From assembly GCA_910584235.1 (NCBI GenBank), contig CAJTZD010000089.1, positions 1 through 12,611 of the forward strand: a DNA stretch of 12,611 nucleotides, written 5' to 3'. A program made the translations under genes and the position numbers. This DNA is from an uncultured Acetatifactor sp. (GTDB lineage: Bacteria; Bacillota; Clostridia; Lachnospirales; Lachnospiraceae). The stretch's first letter is position 1, and every line of letters starts with the position of its first letter. The notes below the pieces were generated by a model, which saw only the letters and a list, made by a program, of their open reading frames with translations, did no database searches and was not told the DNA's origin. Below, in pieces: positions 7,229 through 12,611 of the stretch.

Positions 7229-8185
7229 ATGAAGTATTCAGATCTGGCGAGAAGGGTATTGTTTGAACCGCTCCGCACGGGGGCGGACAGGCTGTGTATT
7301 TTGTCGGGGTATGCAACGCCGAATATGGCTTCGTGGCTGATAAAGAATTTGAAGGAGTTTAAATCTGGGCCTATTGACATCTCTTTGATTGTAGGGATGG
7401 TTCCTTTTGACGGTCTCAGCATTGCCGTTCATGAGGGATTTAAGGAACTGCAGAAGGAGAGGATGCCCCAGGAGGTGGCACATTATCAGTGCAGTTATGT
7501 GTATGATTCGGCGCCGGTACATGCGAAGGTGTATGTCTGGCTGAAAGGGGATGAGCCGGTTGCGGCGTTTGCGGGTTCGGCAAATTTTACGCAGAGTGCA
7601 TTTGGGGAAAAGCGCAGGGAATATATGGTGGAGTGTGATGCGCTGGAAGCGTACCAGTATTACTGCGGTGTAGAAAATGATACGATATTCTGCAATCATG
7701 CCGAAGTTGAGGAATATGTTGTGCTGTATCCCACGCACAGCGTTTTGGATATGGAAAATAAGCCGGTCGGCAGCTTGTCGGGTGAAAATATAGAAACGAT
7801 AACGCTTTCCCTGATTTCGGAGAATGGGGAAGTGGGGACGAAATCGGGGCTGAACTGGGGGCAGAGAAGCAGGCGGAATAAGAATGAGGCGTACATACCG
7901 CTCCCTGCGTCGATGGTCCGGACAGGCTTTTTCCCGTTGAACAAACAGCATTTTACGGTGGTTACGGATGACGGACATCAGCTGATATTGAGGGTGGAAC
8001 AGCAGGGGAATAAGGCGATTACAACGCCGCTTAGTAATGCACAGCTTGGGGAGTATTTCAGGAACCGGCTGGGGCTGGCGAATGGCGCTTATATTTGGAA
8101 GAGCGATCTGGAGGCGTATGGACGTACAGATGTTACGTTTTATAAGCTGGATGATGAACAGTATTATATGGATTTTTCTGTATAG
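7229..8185 (+). CDS. PLD-fold restriction endonuclease (NgoFVII family), paralogue 2
   Basis: A 318-residue protein with a PLD-fold nuclease domain (about 1-145): PVHAKVYVW (His98, Lys100), AGSANFTQSAFG (Ser117, Asn119) and REYMVECD (Glu131 or Glu135). Residues about 205-318 make up an NgoFVII-type C-terminal domain with FPLNKQHFTVVTDDGHQL, EYFRNRLGL and EAYGRTDVTFYKLDD, a B3-like DNA reader by family. The 'VTDDG ... YGR.(T/D)' landmarks recur in paralogue 1 at the corresponding places, but the two proteins are diverged and differ by 64 residues, so this is an old duplication or recruitment rather than a recent copy. GGAAGGTG precedes ATG 7229. It lies 30 bases after the Z1 gene and is the last gene of the rightward operon, ending at a shared terminator facing the methyltransferase. 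Confidence 0.9.
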   Translation: MKYSDLARRVLFEPLRTGADRLCILSGYATPNMASWLIKNLKEFKSGPIDISLIVGMVPFDGLSIAVHEGFKELQKERMPQEVAHYQCSYVYDSAPVHAKVYVWLKGDEPVAAFAGSANFTQSAFGEKRREYMVECDALEAYQYYCGVENDTIFCNHAEVEEYVVLYPTHSVLDMENKPVGSLSGENIETITLSLISENGEVGTKSGLNWGQRSRRNKNEAYIPLPASMVRTGFFPLNKQHFTVVTDDGHQLILRVEQQGNKAITTPLSNAQLGEYFRNRLGLANGAYIWKSDLEAYGRTDVTFYKLDDEQYYMDFSV

Positions 8186-8186
8186 C

Positions 8187-8212
8187 AAAACCGGGGCCGA
8201 AGCTCCGGTTTT
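8187..8212. terminator. Bidirectional rho-independent terminator between convergent operons
   Basis: An 11-bp stem (AAAACCGGGGC at 8187-8197 with GCTCCGGTTTT at 8202-8212, one G.T pair) closes a CGAA loop. The A-run and T-run at the two ends make it usable from both directions. It lies between the stop of PLD paralogue 2 and the 3' end of the methyltransferase. Confidence 0.9.
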
Positions 8213-8221
8213 ATTATAAGG

Positions 8222-9286
8222 TCATTCATTGATGTTTGGTTCGATGCTGGGGTATTCGATGCCGGCGAAACTTTTCAGGATGGCTTCAAATATGATTTTC
8301 GCCCCTCTGCATGGAACAGCCATGCCGATCTGTTTTCTGACGCTTTCTTTGCTCCCGATAAATTTATAGGTGTCGGGAAAGGTCTGCAGGCGGGCGCGTT
8401 CCCGGTTTGTCAGGGCTCTGGATTCTTTCCAATGGTAAATATGGGTCCCGCCGCCGCCGCTTCCGGTGACGGTATATGCAGGTTTGTCAGGGTCCAGGCG
8501 TTTATATATCTGGCTGATTTTTGCGCCGTGGACATTCAGTTTCAGTTTGTCCGGCAGGTCTGCGGTAAAGGCATTCTGGCCGGGAAGGATATGGTCCAGT
8601 CTTTCAACGACGGTTTTGGACTGTTTTGTCAGTTCGTTATTAAAGGCATCTGCCGGGATGGGTGGTTCTTCTATTGCTTTCCGGCAGGTATTGTCTATGT
8701 CTGCATATGGTTCCGGGGAAGGGACGTGGTATGCGACATCAATGTCTTTCCGGATGCCCACTATGATAATCCTATGGCGGGCCTGGGGAATTCCGTATTC
8801 CTCAAATTTATATAAATGTGGAACTACATTGTATCCGCCGTGGGTTCCTGCGTTTTTTAGTTCGTCTATGATTTTGGTAAAGGCTTTTCCGTCATTGGCA
8901 TTTCGGAGGCCGCCTACATTTTCTGCTACGAACCATATAGGGTTGTATAGGTTTAAAACTTTTACTCCATAAGAATATAGGGGGCCGAAGATGCCGTCCA
9001 TGCCTTTCTGTTCTCCGACAACACTGTAATCATTACATGGGAAGCCGAAAGCCAGGGCATCGATTTCCGGCAGGTTTTCCAGATTAAATTCACGGATATC
9101 TTTGTGGTATACGCTTTTTGGATCGTCACGGCAGATGTTATGCCGGTATGTTTCGCAGGTGTCTTTATCGTAGTCGTTTGCCCATTGGTGGACGATTTTA
9201 TAGTTATCGTTCCCGATATCGGCGTTAAGGGCTCCCCACGCAATCCCGCCGGGGCCGCAGAATAGTTCTCCTAATCTATATATCAT
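8222..9286 (-). CDS. DNA (cytosine-5-)-methyltransferase
   Basis: A 354-residue enzyme with the C5-MTase motifs in canonical order: motif I ELFCGPGG (7-14), motif IV GFPCNDYS with the catalytic Cys84, motif VI ENV (122-124), motif VIII QARHRI (168-173), motif IX-like RALTNRERARLQTFPD (290-305) and motif X QIGMAVPC (319-326). It transfers methyl from S-adenosylmethionine to C5 of cytosine in a short target. The variable target-recognition region between motifs VIII and IX (about 175-288) is modest in size, consistent with a short recognition sequence that I cannot predict. Motif X normally reads GNAVPP; here it is GMAVPC. ATG 9286 overlaps the end of the XRE gene by 11 bases, with its ribosome binding site (AGAGGG) inside that gene, so the two are coupled and controlled from one promoter. 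It converges on the nuclease operon. Confidence 0.95.
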   Translation of the reverse strand: MIYRLGELFCGPGGIAWGALNADIGNDNYKIVHQWANDYDKDTCETYRHNICRDDPKSVYHKDIREFNLENLPEIDALAFGFPCNDYSVVGEQKGMDGIFGPLYSYGVKVLNLYNPIWFVAENVGGLRNANDGKAFTKIIDELKNAGTHGGYNVVPHLYKFEEYGIPQARHRIIIVGIRKDIDVAYHVPSPEPYADIDNTCRKAIEEPPIPADAFNNELTKQSKTVVERLDHILPGQNAFTADLPDKLKLNVHGAKISQIYKRLDPDKPAYTVTGSGGGGTHIYHWKESRALTNRERARLQTFPDTYKFIGSKESVRKQIGMAVPCRGAKIIFEAILKSFAGIEYPSIEPNINE

Positions 9287-9635
9287 TTCTACCCTCTCTT
9301 TCTTTTTGATGCTGAAAAATCAAATAGTCAATTTGGTTCTGTATTTGCTTTTTGTCTTCCTGGTCTAATTTTTCAATGCCTTTGAAGCAGGATTCCATGT
9401 AGGAATCCACGTCTTTGGAATCCAGATATCCGGCTTTTTGAAACAGGTCGATTAGTTTTATGTTATAGAATAAGGCCAGCTTTTTTAGAGCGATGGGAGA
9501 CGGGTTGCGGGTATGGCTGCATTCCAGGCGACTTAGCTGTGAAGTTGTTATGCCGGTTTCTTTTTCCACGTCTCTTGTGCTTAATTTATTTTGTTCTCTT
9601 ACTGCCCTCAGATATTGTCCAAGCGTTTCTGCCAT
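9276..9635 (-). CDS. XRE-family transcriptional regulator of the methyltransferase operon
   Basis: A 119-residue protein with an N-terminal Cro/C1-type helix-turn-helix: LGQYLRAVREQNKLSTRDVE, GITTSQLSRLECS and NPSPIALKKLALFYNI, with the two HTH helices at about residues 19-39. The C-terminal part (about 70-119), charged and rich in D/E/K/Q, is probably a helical dimerisation or signal region. The start at 9635 is chosen because GAGGTGAT lies just before it and homologous XRE proteins begin with a short M-x-E-x-L-G-x-Y; a longer frame to 9725 would pass through the promoter. It is the first gene of a leftward operon with the methyltransferase. Two near-identical dyads overlap and flank its own promoter, so it most likely represses itself and the methyltransferase in the way of restriction-modification controller proteins. 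That regulatory role is inferred. Confidence 0.9.
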   Translation of the reverse strand: MAETLGQYLRAVREQNKLSTRDVEKETGITTSQLSRLECSHTRNPSPIALKKLALFYNIKLIDLFQKAGYLDSKDVDSYMESCFKGIEKLDQEDKKQIQNQIDYLIFQHQKEREGRNDI

Positions 9636-9655
9636 ATCATCACCTCTATTTTGGA

Positions 9656-9684
9656 AGTATAGCACATCTGCTGCGTAAATGCAA
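9656..9684 (-). promoter_or_regulatory. Sigma-A promoter of the XRE-methyltransferase operon
   Basis: On the minus strand TTGCAT (9684-9679) and TATACT (9661-9656) are separated by exactly 17 bases, five and four matches to consensus plus ideal spacing. The -10 lies about 20 bases before the XRE start codon at 9635, so the leader is very short. Confidence 0.8.
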
Positions 9685-9686
9685 CA
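9669..9686. promoter_or_regulatory. Operator dyad O1, overlapping the -35 box
   Basis: TGCTGC-GTAAAT-GCAACA is an inverted repeat of 6-base arms (one mismatch) around a 6-base centre. It covers the -35 box of the XRE promoter, so occupancy would block transcription. Its arms match those of O2. Confidence 0.6.
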
Positions 9687-9699
9687 AAAATATGATATT

Positions 9700-9717
9700 C
9701 GCTGCGATAAAGCAGCA
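9700..9717. promoter_or_regulatory. Operator dyad O2, upstream of the XRE promoter
   Basis: CGCTGC-GATAAA-GCAGCA is an inverted repeat with the same arm sequence and 6-base spacer as O1. The two dyad centres are 31 bp apart, about three helical turns, so dimers bound to both would sit on the same face of the DNA and could cooperate. Confidence 0.6.
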
Positions 9718-9814
9718 AGTATCATGAAATCTCAGATGAGGCTTATTTTGGGAAGGTGGCGTGGGACCACTGGAGAAATCTATTACCGCGGGAAAGAGGA
9801 TGCTATTGGTATGA

Positions 9815-10242
9815 CCGTTCGGAGCGGGTGGTGTGGATGGGCAGCATGAGTCGTTGGTGCCGGAAGAATTGTTTGCTTTGGTAAATGAGAGGGCGAAGCC
9901 AAAGAAGAGGAACAGGAGCGGCATGGGATATGAACGACTTTAAGCGGGAAGTGCTGTTTGTGTGCGGGTAATGCGGGTGACCTATGGTGAAGAAGAATCA
10001 TAAGTATTGCTGCCGTTATCGGACTTGCGGGACTGGTACGGAGTGCAGGAAGGCGGTGGAGGATATGGAGAAGCTAAAAGGGAGCAGAGAAACTGGAAGG
10101 GAAAATCCGGGAGACGTAAGAAAAGCTGACGGCGGAGATGGCGGATGCCCTGGTGGAGAAGGTCGTGGTGCATGGGAGGGACAGGATTGAGATTGTGTGG
10201 AGGTTTTCGGATGAGGTGTACGGGTTCATAATGGGGGAGTGA
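9815..10242 (+). pseudogene. C-terminal remnant of a large serine recombinase
   Basis: Pieces of a large serine recombinase C-terminal region are readable across frames. First comes GQHESLVPEELFALVNERAK (from about 9842), typical of the recombinase domain. Next is a zinc-ribbon-like segment at 9963-9992 reading CG-stop-CG-stop-PMVKK, where the second stop (TGA at 9978-9980) would be an Arg CGA codon after one transition. It continues KNHKYCCRYRTC (from about 9990). Last, in another frame, is KLTAEMADALVEKVVVHGRD ending FIMGE at 10240-10242, the usual tail of these enzymes. The N-terminal catalytic serine domain is absent. With at least two nonsense codons and two frame changes it is inactive. 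It marks the decayed edge of a formerly mobile element. Sequence from about 9736 to 9815 may also belong to it but is not recognisable. Confidence 0.75.
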
Positions 10243-10248
10243 GGAGGA

Positions 10249-10283
10249 AGGGCTGTCTGCCGATGGGTGGATGGCTCTTTTTT
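10249..10283 (+). terminator. Rho-independent terminator after the recombinase remnant
   Basis: A 13-bp stem rich in G.U pairs (arms 10249-10261 and 10266-10278) closes a GATG loop and is followed by a run of six T (10278-10283). Every position pairs if wobble pairs are allowed. Confidence 0.65.
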
Positions 10284-10296
10284 GTTGTAAAAACGG

Positions 10297-10325
10297 ATGA
10301 CGGTTAAGTGGTTTTGTGGTATTAT
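10297..10325 (+). promoter_or_regulatory. Promoter of the PD-(D/E)XK gene
   Basis: TATTAT at 10320-10325 with TG at 10317-10318 forms an extended -10 box; a weak -35 (ATGACG, 10297-10302) lies 17 bases upstream. The promoter sits just after the terminator and 65 bases before the start codon at 10391. Confidence 0.55.
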
Positions 10326-10390
10326 AGAGCTGATTTGTATGGGGAACATTTTGGCAAAGAATGAAAATATGGGATTGAGGAGAAAACACA

Positions 10391-11797
10391 ATGTTTTTAT
10401 CAGATTATTTGGAAATCGGTTCGTATTTTGAGGATAATGGGATATTTGATCCAATAATAGAAACGGATAGTAAGTTTTTTATAAATATACAAAGGTTAAA
10501 GAAAGCTGAAACACCAGAGTTTCAGGAATCATATGAAAGCATTAATACGTTTTTTAGAAAAATTATTAAATTGTTAAATAGAGCAACTCAGAATAACATT
10601 AATGATATATGTTACCGTCAAGCGTTAAATTTATTTCATTTTCCAGAAAACAAGGATATCAATGGAATTGGCTTAGGCTTTTCAGAAGGAAATAATGGTT
10701 CGGCTTTTGGCCCTAAATTATCTGAGAGAGTAATTAATACTGCATATGATATTGTGAAAGCGGGAGTAGATGATCCAGAATTTTTCCAGTTGTTGCCACT
10801 GTTTCAGGATGATATTGGGCCGGATCGTCTAAGTGATATGATAGCGACAATTATTCTTCCTGATATTCAGAGGTATACAAGAAGGGTATTTGAGGGTCTT
10901 GGAATTAATTCTGAAAATTACCCAGATGAAGTGTTTTGCGATGGGTATATGATGAATCCAGAGAAAAAGTGTGCAGTTTTGTTGGTTCCCATAGAAATAC
11001 TTCATAAGCTGCCAGTGGCTAAGTCTTGGGAGGACATCGACCATGTGGTATCTGAAAATAATACGATTAGAGCATTGATGAATCAGAAAGTGGCAGAAGA
11101 ATGGATAAAGTGGGCTTCTTCGTATAGAAAAAATTATTTGCGCGAAGAAATGTTTAAAAAGCCAGATGTGTGGAAGCAGATGCTGGAAGACTATTGTAAA
11201 GTGGAACTTAAAAAGTATAATCCGGAAGAGCAGATTGATTACTATTTGGAGAGAATTTGGAAACGAATACAGGAGTTGGATATATCTTGGGAATCTTCTG
11301 CTAAGAAAGAAGCCATAAACAGTACAAAAGCGGCTTGGGAGATTTTGGGGATTTTTAAGGAGTGGATTGAAAACCATAAAGGATGGTATGTTATACAGGA
11401 GGCAAGTAGCAAGAATAGAGAAAAAATAGTTCAAAGGGTAATTCATCTTTCAGGGTTGAGTTATATACGGACGAATGATTTGGATATGAACTGCGAACCA
11501 GATGAAGGGAGGGGACCGGTAGATTTTAAAGTCAGCCGCGGCCAGGATATAACAATCATTGAAGTGAAACTGTCTACCAATTCAGAGTATCGTAATGGAT
11601 ATGAAAATCAGATTGAAGAGTATGGGAAAGCAGAAAATACAAATAACATGATATACGTTTTAATTGATTTGGGGAATTCTGGAAGAGTAAAAACAATAGA
11701 AAAACTGTATGCGGAGAATTTGAAAAAAGGAAAGAAAACGCCAGAAATTATGATAATGGATGCTAAAGAAAGGTTGTCAGCAAGCATTACAAAATAA
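10391..11797 (+). CDS. Uncharacterised protein with C-terminal PD-(D/E)XK nuclease signature
   Basis: A 468-residue soluble protein. The N-terminal 300 residues are mostly helical with no motif I can name (for example LPLFQDDIGPDRLSDMIATI at about 135-154). The C-terminal part carries a PD-(D/E)XK-like core: GRGPVDFKV (Asp378), TIIEVKLST (Glu391, Lys393) and a helix with NQIEEYGKA (Gln407, Glu410) matching the QxxxY-type helix that follows the core in many nucleases of this fold. The ATG has GAGGAG eight bases upstream. The gene is clearly AT-richer than the restriction cassette, has its own promoter and terminator-bounded upstream side, and is separated from the cassette by the recombinase remnant, so I treat it as an independent, probably defence-related nuclease. 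Being part of the Z1/PLD system is possible but not supported by position or composition. Confidence 0.8.
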   Translation: MFLSDYLEIGSYFEDNGIFDPIIETDSKFFINIQRLKKAETPEFQESYESINTFFRKIIKLLNRATQNNINDICYRQALNLFHFPENKDINGIGLGFSEGNNGSAFGPKLSERVINTAYDIVKAGVDDPEFFQLLPLFQDDIGPDRLSDMIATIILPDIQRYTRRVFEGLGINSENYPDEVFCDGYMMNPEKKCAVLLVPIEILHKLPVAKSWEDIDHVVSENNTIRALMNQKVAEEWIKWASSYRKNYLREEMFKKPDVWKQMLEDYCKVELKKYNPEEQIDYYLERIWKRIQELDISWESSAKKEAINSTKAAWEILGIFKEWIENHKGWYVIQEASSKNREKIVQRVIHLSGLSYIRTNDLDMNCEPDEGRGPVDFKVSRGQDITIIEVKLSTNSEYRNGYENQIEEYGKAENTNNMIYVLIDLGNSGRVKTIEKLYAENLKKGKKTPEIMIMDAKERLSASITK

Positions 11798-11816
11798 ATT
11801 TTATAAAATTTGTTGT

Positions 11817-12611
11817 TCTATATTGACATACGCTGACGAAGCACACCATAGTTCTGCCAACAGTTACAAAAAGATCATGGATTATTTTGAACCGGATTTT
11901 TGGCTTGGCATGACTGCGACACCTGATAAAAAAGATGACAATATTGAAGGAAGTAATATATACGAAATTTTTGACCACAACATTGCCTATGAGATCCGAT
12001 TACAGCAGGCGATGGAGGAGGACTTGCTCTGTCCCTTTCACTATTTCGGAATTACAGATTTGCAGACGATATCGGATACAGGGAATTCCAAAGAAGAGCA
12101 GCTTGCAAATTTTCGCTATCTGACGTCTGATGAACGTGTAAACTATGTGATGAATCAGGCAGAGTATTACGGTTTTAGCGGTGATCGCGTAAAGGGTTTG
12201 ATTTTTTGCAGTCGTATAGATGAAGCTGGAGAATTGTCAAATAAAATGAACCAAAGAGGCTGGAGGACGATCGTACTGAGCGGGGTGAACTCTGAGGAGG
12301 AGAGGTCCGAGGCGATTGAGCGTCTTGCAGGAGATGAAAGTGAAGATGCGCTGGACTATATCATATCGGTAGACATTTTTTCGGAGGGCGTTGACGTGGT
12401 AGAAATCAATCAGGTGATTATGCTTCGCCCGACGCAGTCGCCGATTGTATTTATTCAGCAGTTGGGGAGGGGGCTTCGCAAGGCTGATGAAAAAGAGTAC
12501 GTTGTTGTCCTGGATTTTATAGGTAATTACAAAAACAATTTTATGATACCGATCGCACTGTCCGGGGACAGGAGCTATAACAAGGACACGATCAGAAGAT
12601 ATGTTATGGAA
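11817..12611 (+). pseudogene. 5'-truncated SF2 DEAD/DEAH-box helicase, continuing past the window
   Basis: In frame from about 11817 to the window edge the sequence reads motif II DEAH (11835-11846, YADEAHHSSANSYKKIMDYF), motif III TATP (11913-11924), motif IV-like GLIFCSR (about 12196-12216), motif V VDIFSEGVDV and motif VI QQLGRGLRKAD (about 12456-12488), then the start of the C-terminal region. Motif I and everything before it are missing: the helicase homology begins about 20-30 bases after the stop of the preceding gene, with no start codon or ribosome binding site. As it stands it cannot be a working ATPase unless its 5' part lies elsewhere. From 12264 on it repeats 839-1185. Full-length relatives of this type (PLD-like N-terminus, SF2 core, DUF3427) occur in defence islands. 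Confidence 0.85.
12264..12611 (+). repeat. Right arm of the direct repeat (helicase segment)
   Basis: This is the partner of 839-1185. It is in frame throughout, unlike the left arm, which carries a 1-base deletion near its start. Confidence 0.9.

Noticed and set aside
7238..8188. 316-codon open frame on the minus strand
   Set aside because: It lies entirely antisense to the second PLD nuclease, has a composition-driven Arg/Ile/His-rich product and no family features; it is a shadow of the real gene.
8466..8972. 168-codon open frame on the plus strand
   Set aside because: Antisense to the methyltransferase, whose motifs are all intact on the minus strand.
9636..9725. Longer N-terminus for the XRE regulator
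   Set aside because: The extra 30 residues would be encoded by the promoter and operator, and GAGGTGAT marks the start at 9635.
10829..11446. 205-codon open frame on the minus strand
   Set aside because: Antisense to the PD-(D/E)XK gene; Phe/Ile/Leu-rich low-complexity product caused by AT-rich coding on the other strand.
11823..11828. TTGACA as a -35 box for the right-hand helicase fragment
   Set aside because: No -10 sequence lies at 16-18 bases, and the bases read as helicase codons next to the DEAH box.
1..12611. CRISPR arrays, tRNA or rRNA genes, complete insertion sequences
   Set aside because: I found no regularly spaced short repeats, no tRNA-like cloverleaf and no transposase with terminal inverted repeats anywhere in the window.

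Overview
The window looks like an accessory (defence-island type) region of a low-to-mid GC Gram-positive anaerobe, most likely a member of the Clostridia / Lachnospiraceae. That reading rests on strong AGGAGG-type ribosome binding sites, consensus sigma-A promoters, AT-leaning codon use and the look of the Phd antitoxin and Vsr proteins. It is inference: no rRNA or housekeeping marker is present.

Layout. (1) 1-840: a GC-rich tip with a small unrecognised ORF, then a Phd/YefM-type antitoxin whose RelE/ParE-type toxin partner survives only as a frameshifted, internally deleted remnant. (2) 839-1581: a remnant of an SF2 DEAD/DEAH helicase carrying motifs V and VI and part of the C-terminal region. 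(3) 1654-2245: a strong promoter driving a stand-alone TfoX/Sxy C-terminal-domain protein and a small, possibly damaged membrane protein. (4) 2399-9635: the core of the window, a multi-gene DNA modification/restriction cassette. Running rightward are an HNH endonuclease, a 130-aa protein of unknown function, a Vsr-type endonuclease, a phospholipase-D-fold (NgoFVII/BfiI-like) nuclease, a Z1-domain SF2-like ATPase and a second PLD-fold nuclease. Facing them across a bidirectional terminator are a C5-cytosine DNA methyltransferase and, upstream of it, an XRE regulator with its own promoter and two matching operator dyads. (5) 9815-10242: a decayed C-terminal fragment of a large serine recombinase, followed by a terminator. 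(6) 10391-11797: an AT-rich orphan gene with a PD-(D/E)XK nuclease signature and its own promoter. (7) 11817-12611: a second fragment of the same kind of helicase, from the DEAH box onward and running off the window. Its last 348 bp repeat 839-1185 in direct orientation.

How the parts may work together. The methyltransferase would mark host DNA and the Vsr protein would repair T:G mismatches arising from deaminated 5-methylcytosine. The two PLD-fold nucleases, each with a C-terminal domain resembling the B3-like DNA reader of NgoFVII/BfiI, and the Z1 ATPase would form the restriction machinery. The HNH protein and the 130-aa protein could be accessory parts or passengers. Individual families are recognisable, but this exact combination (Z1 with two paralogous PLD nucleases and no GHKL/MORC-type ATPase) is not one I can match to a named, experimentally described system. 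It is the main candidate for something new. The direct helicase repeats, recombinase remnant, broken toxin gene and base-composition jumps all point to repeated insertion and deletion at this locus.
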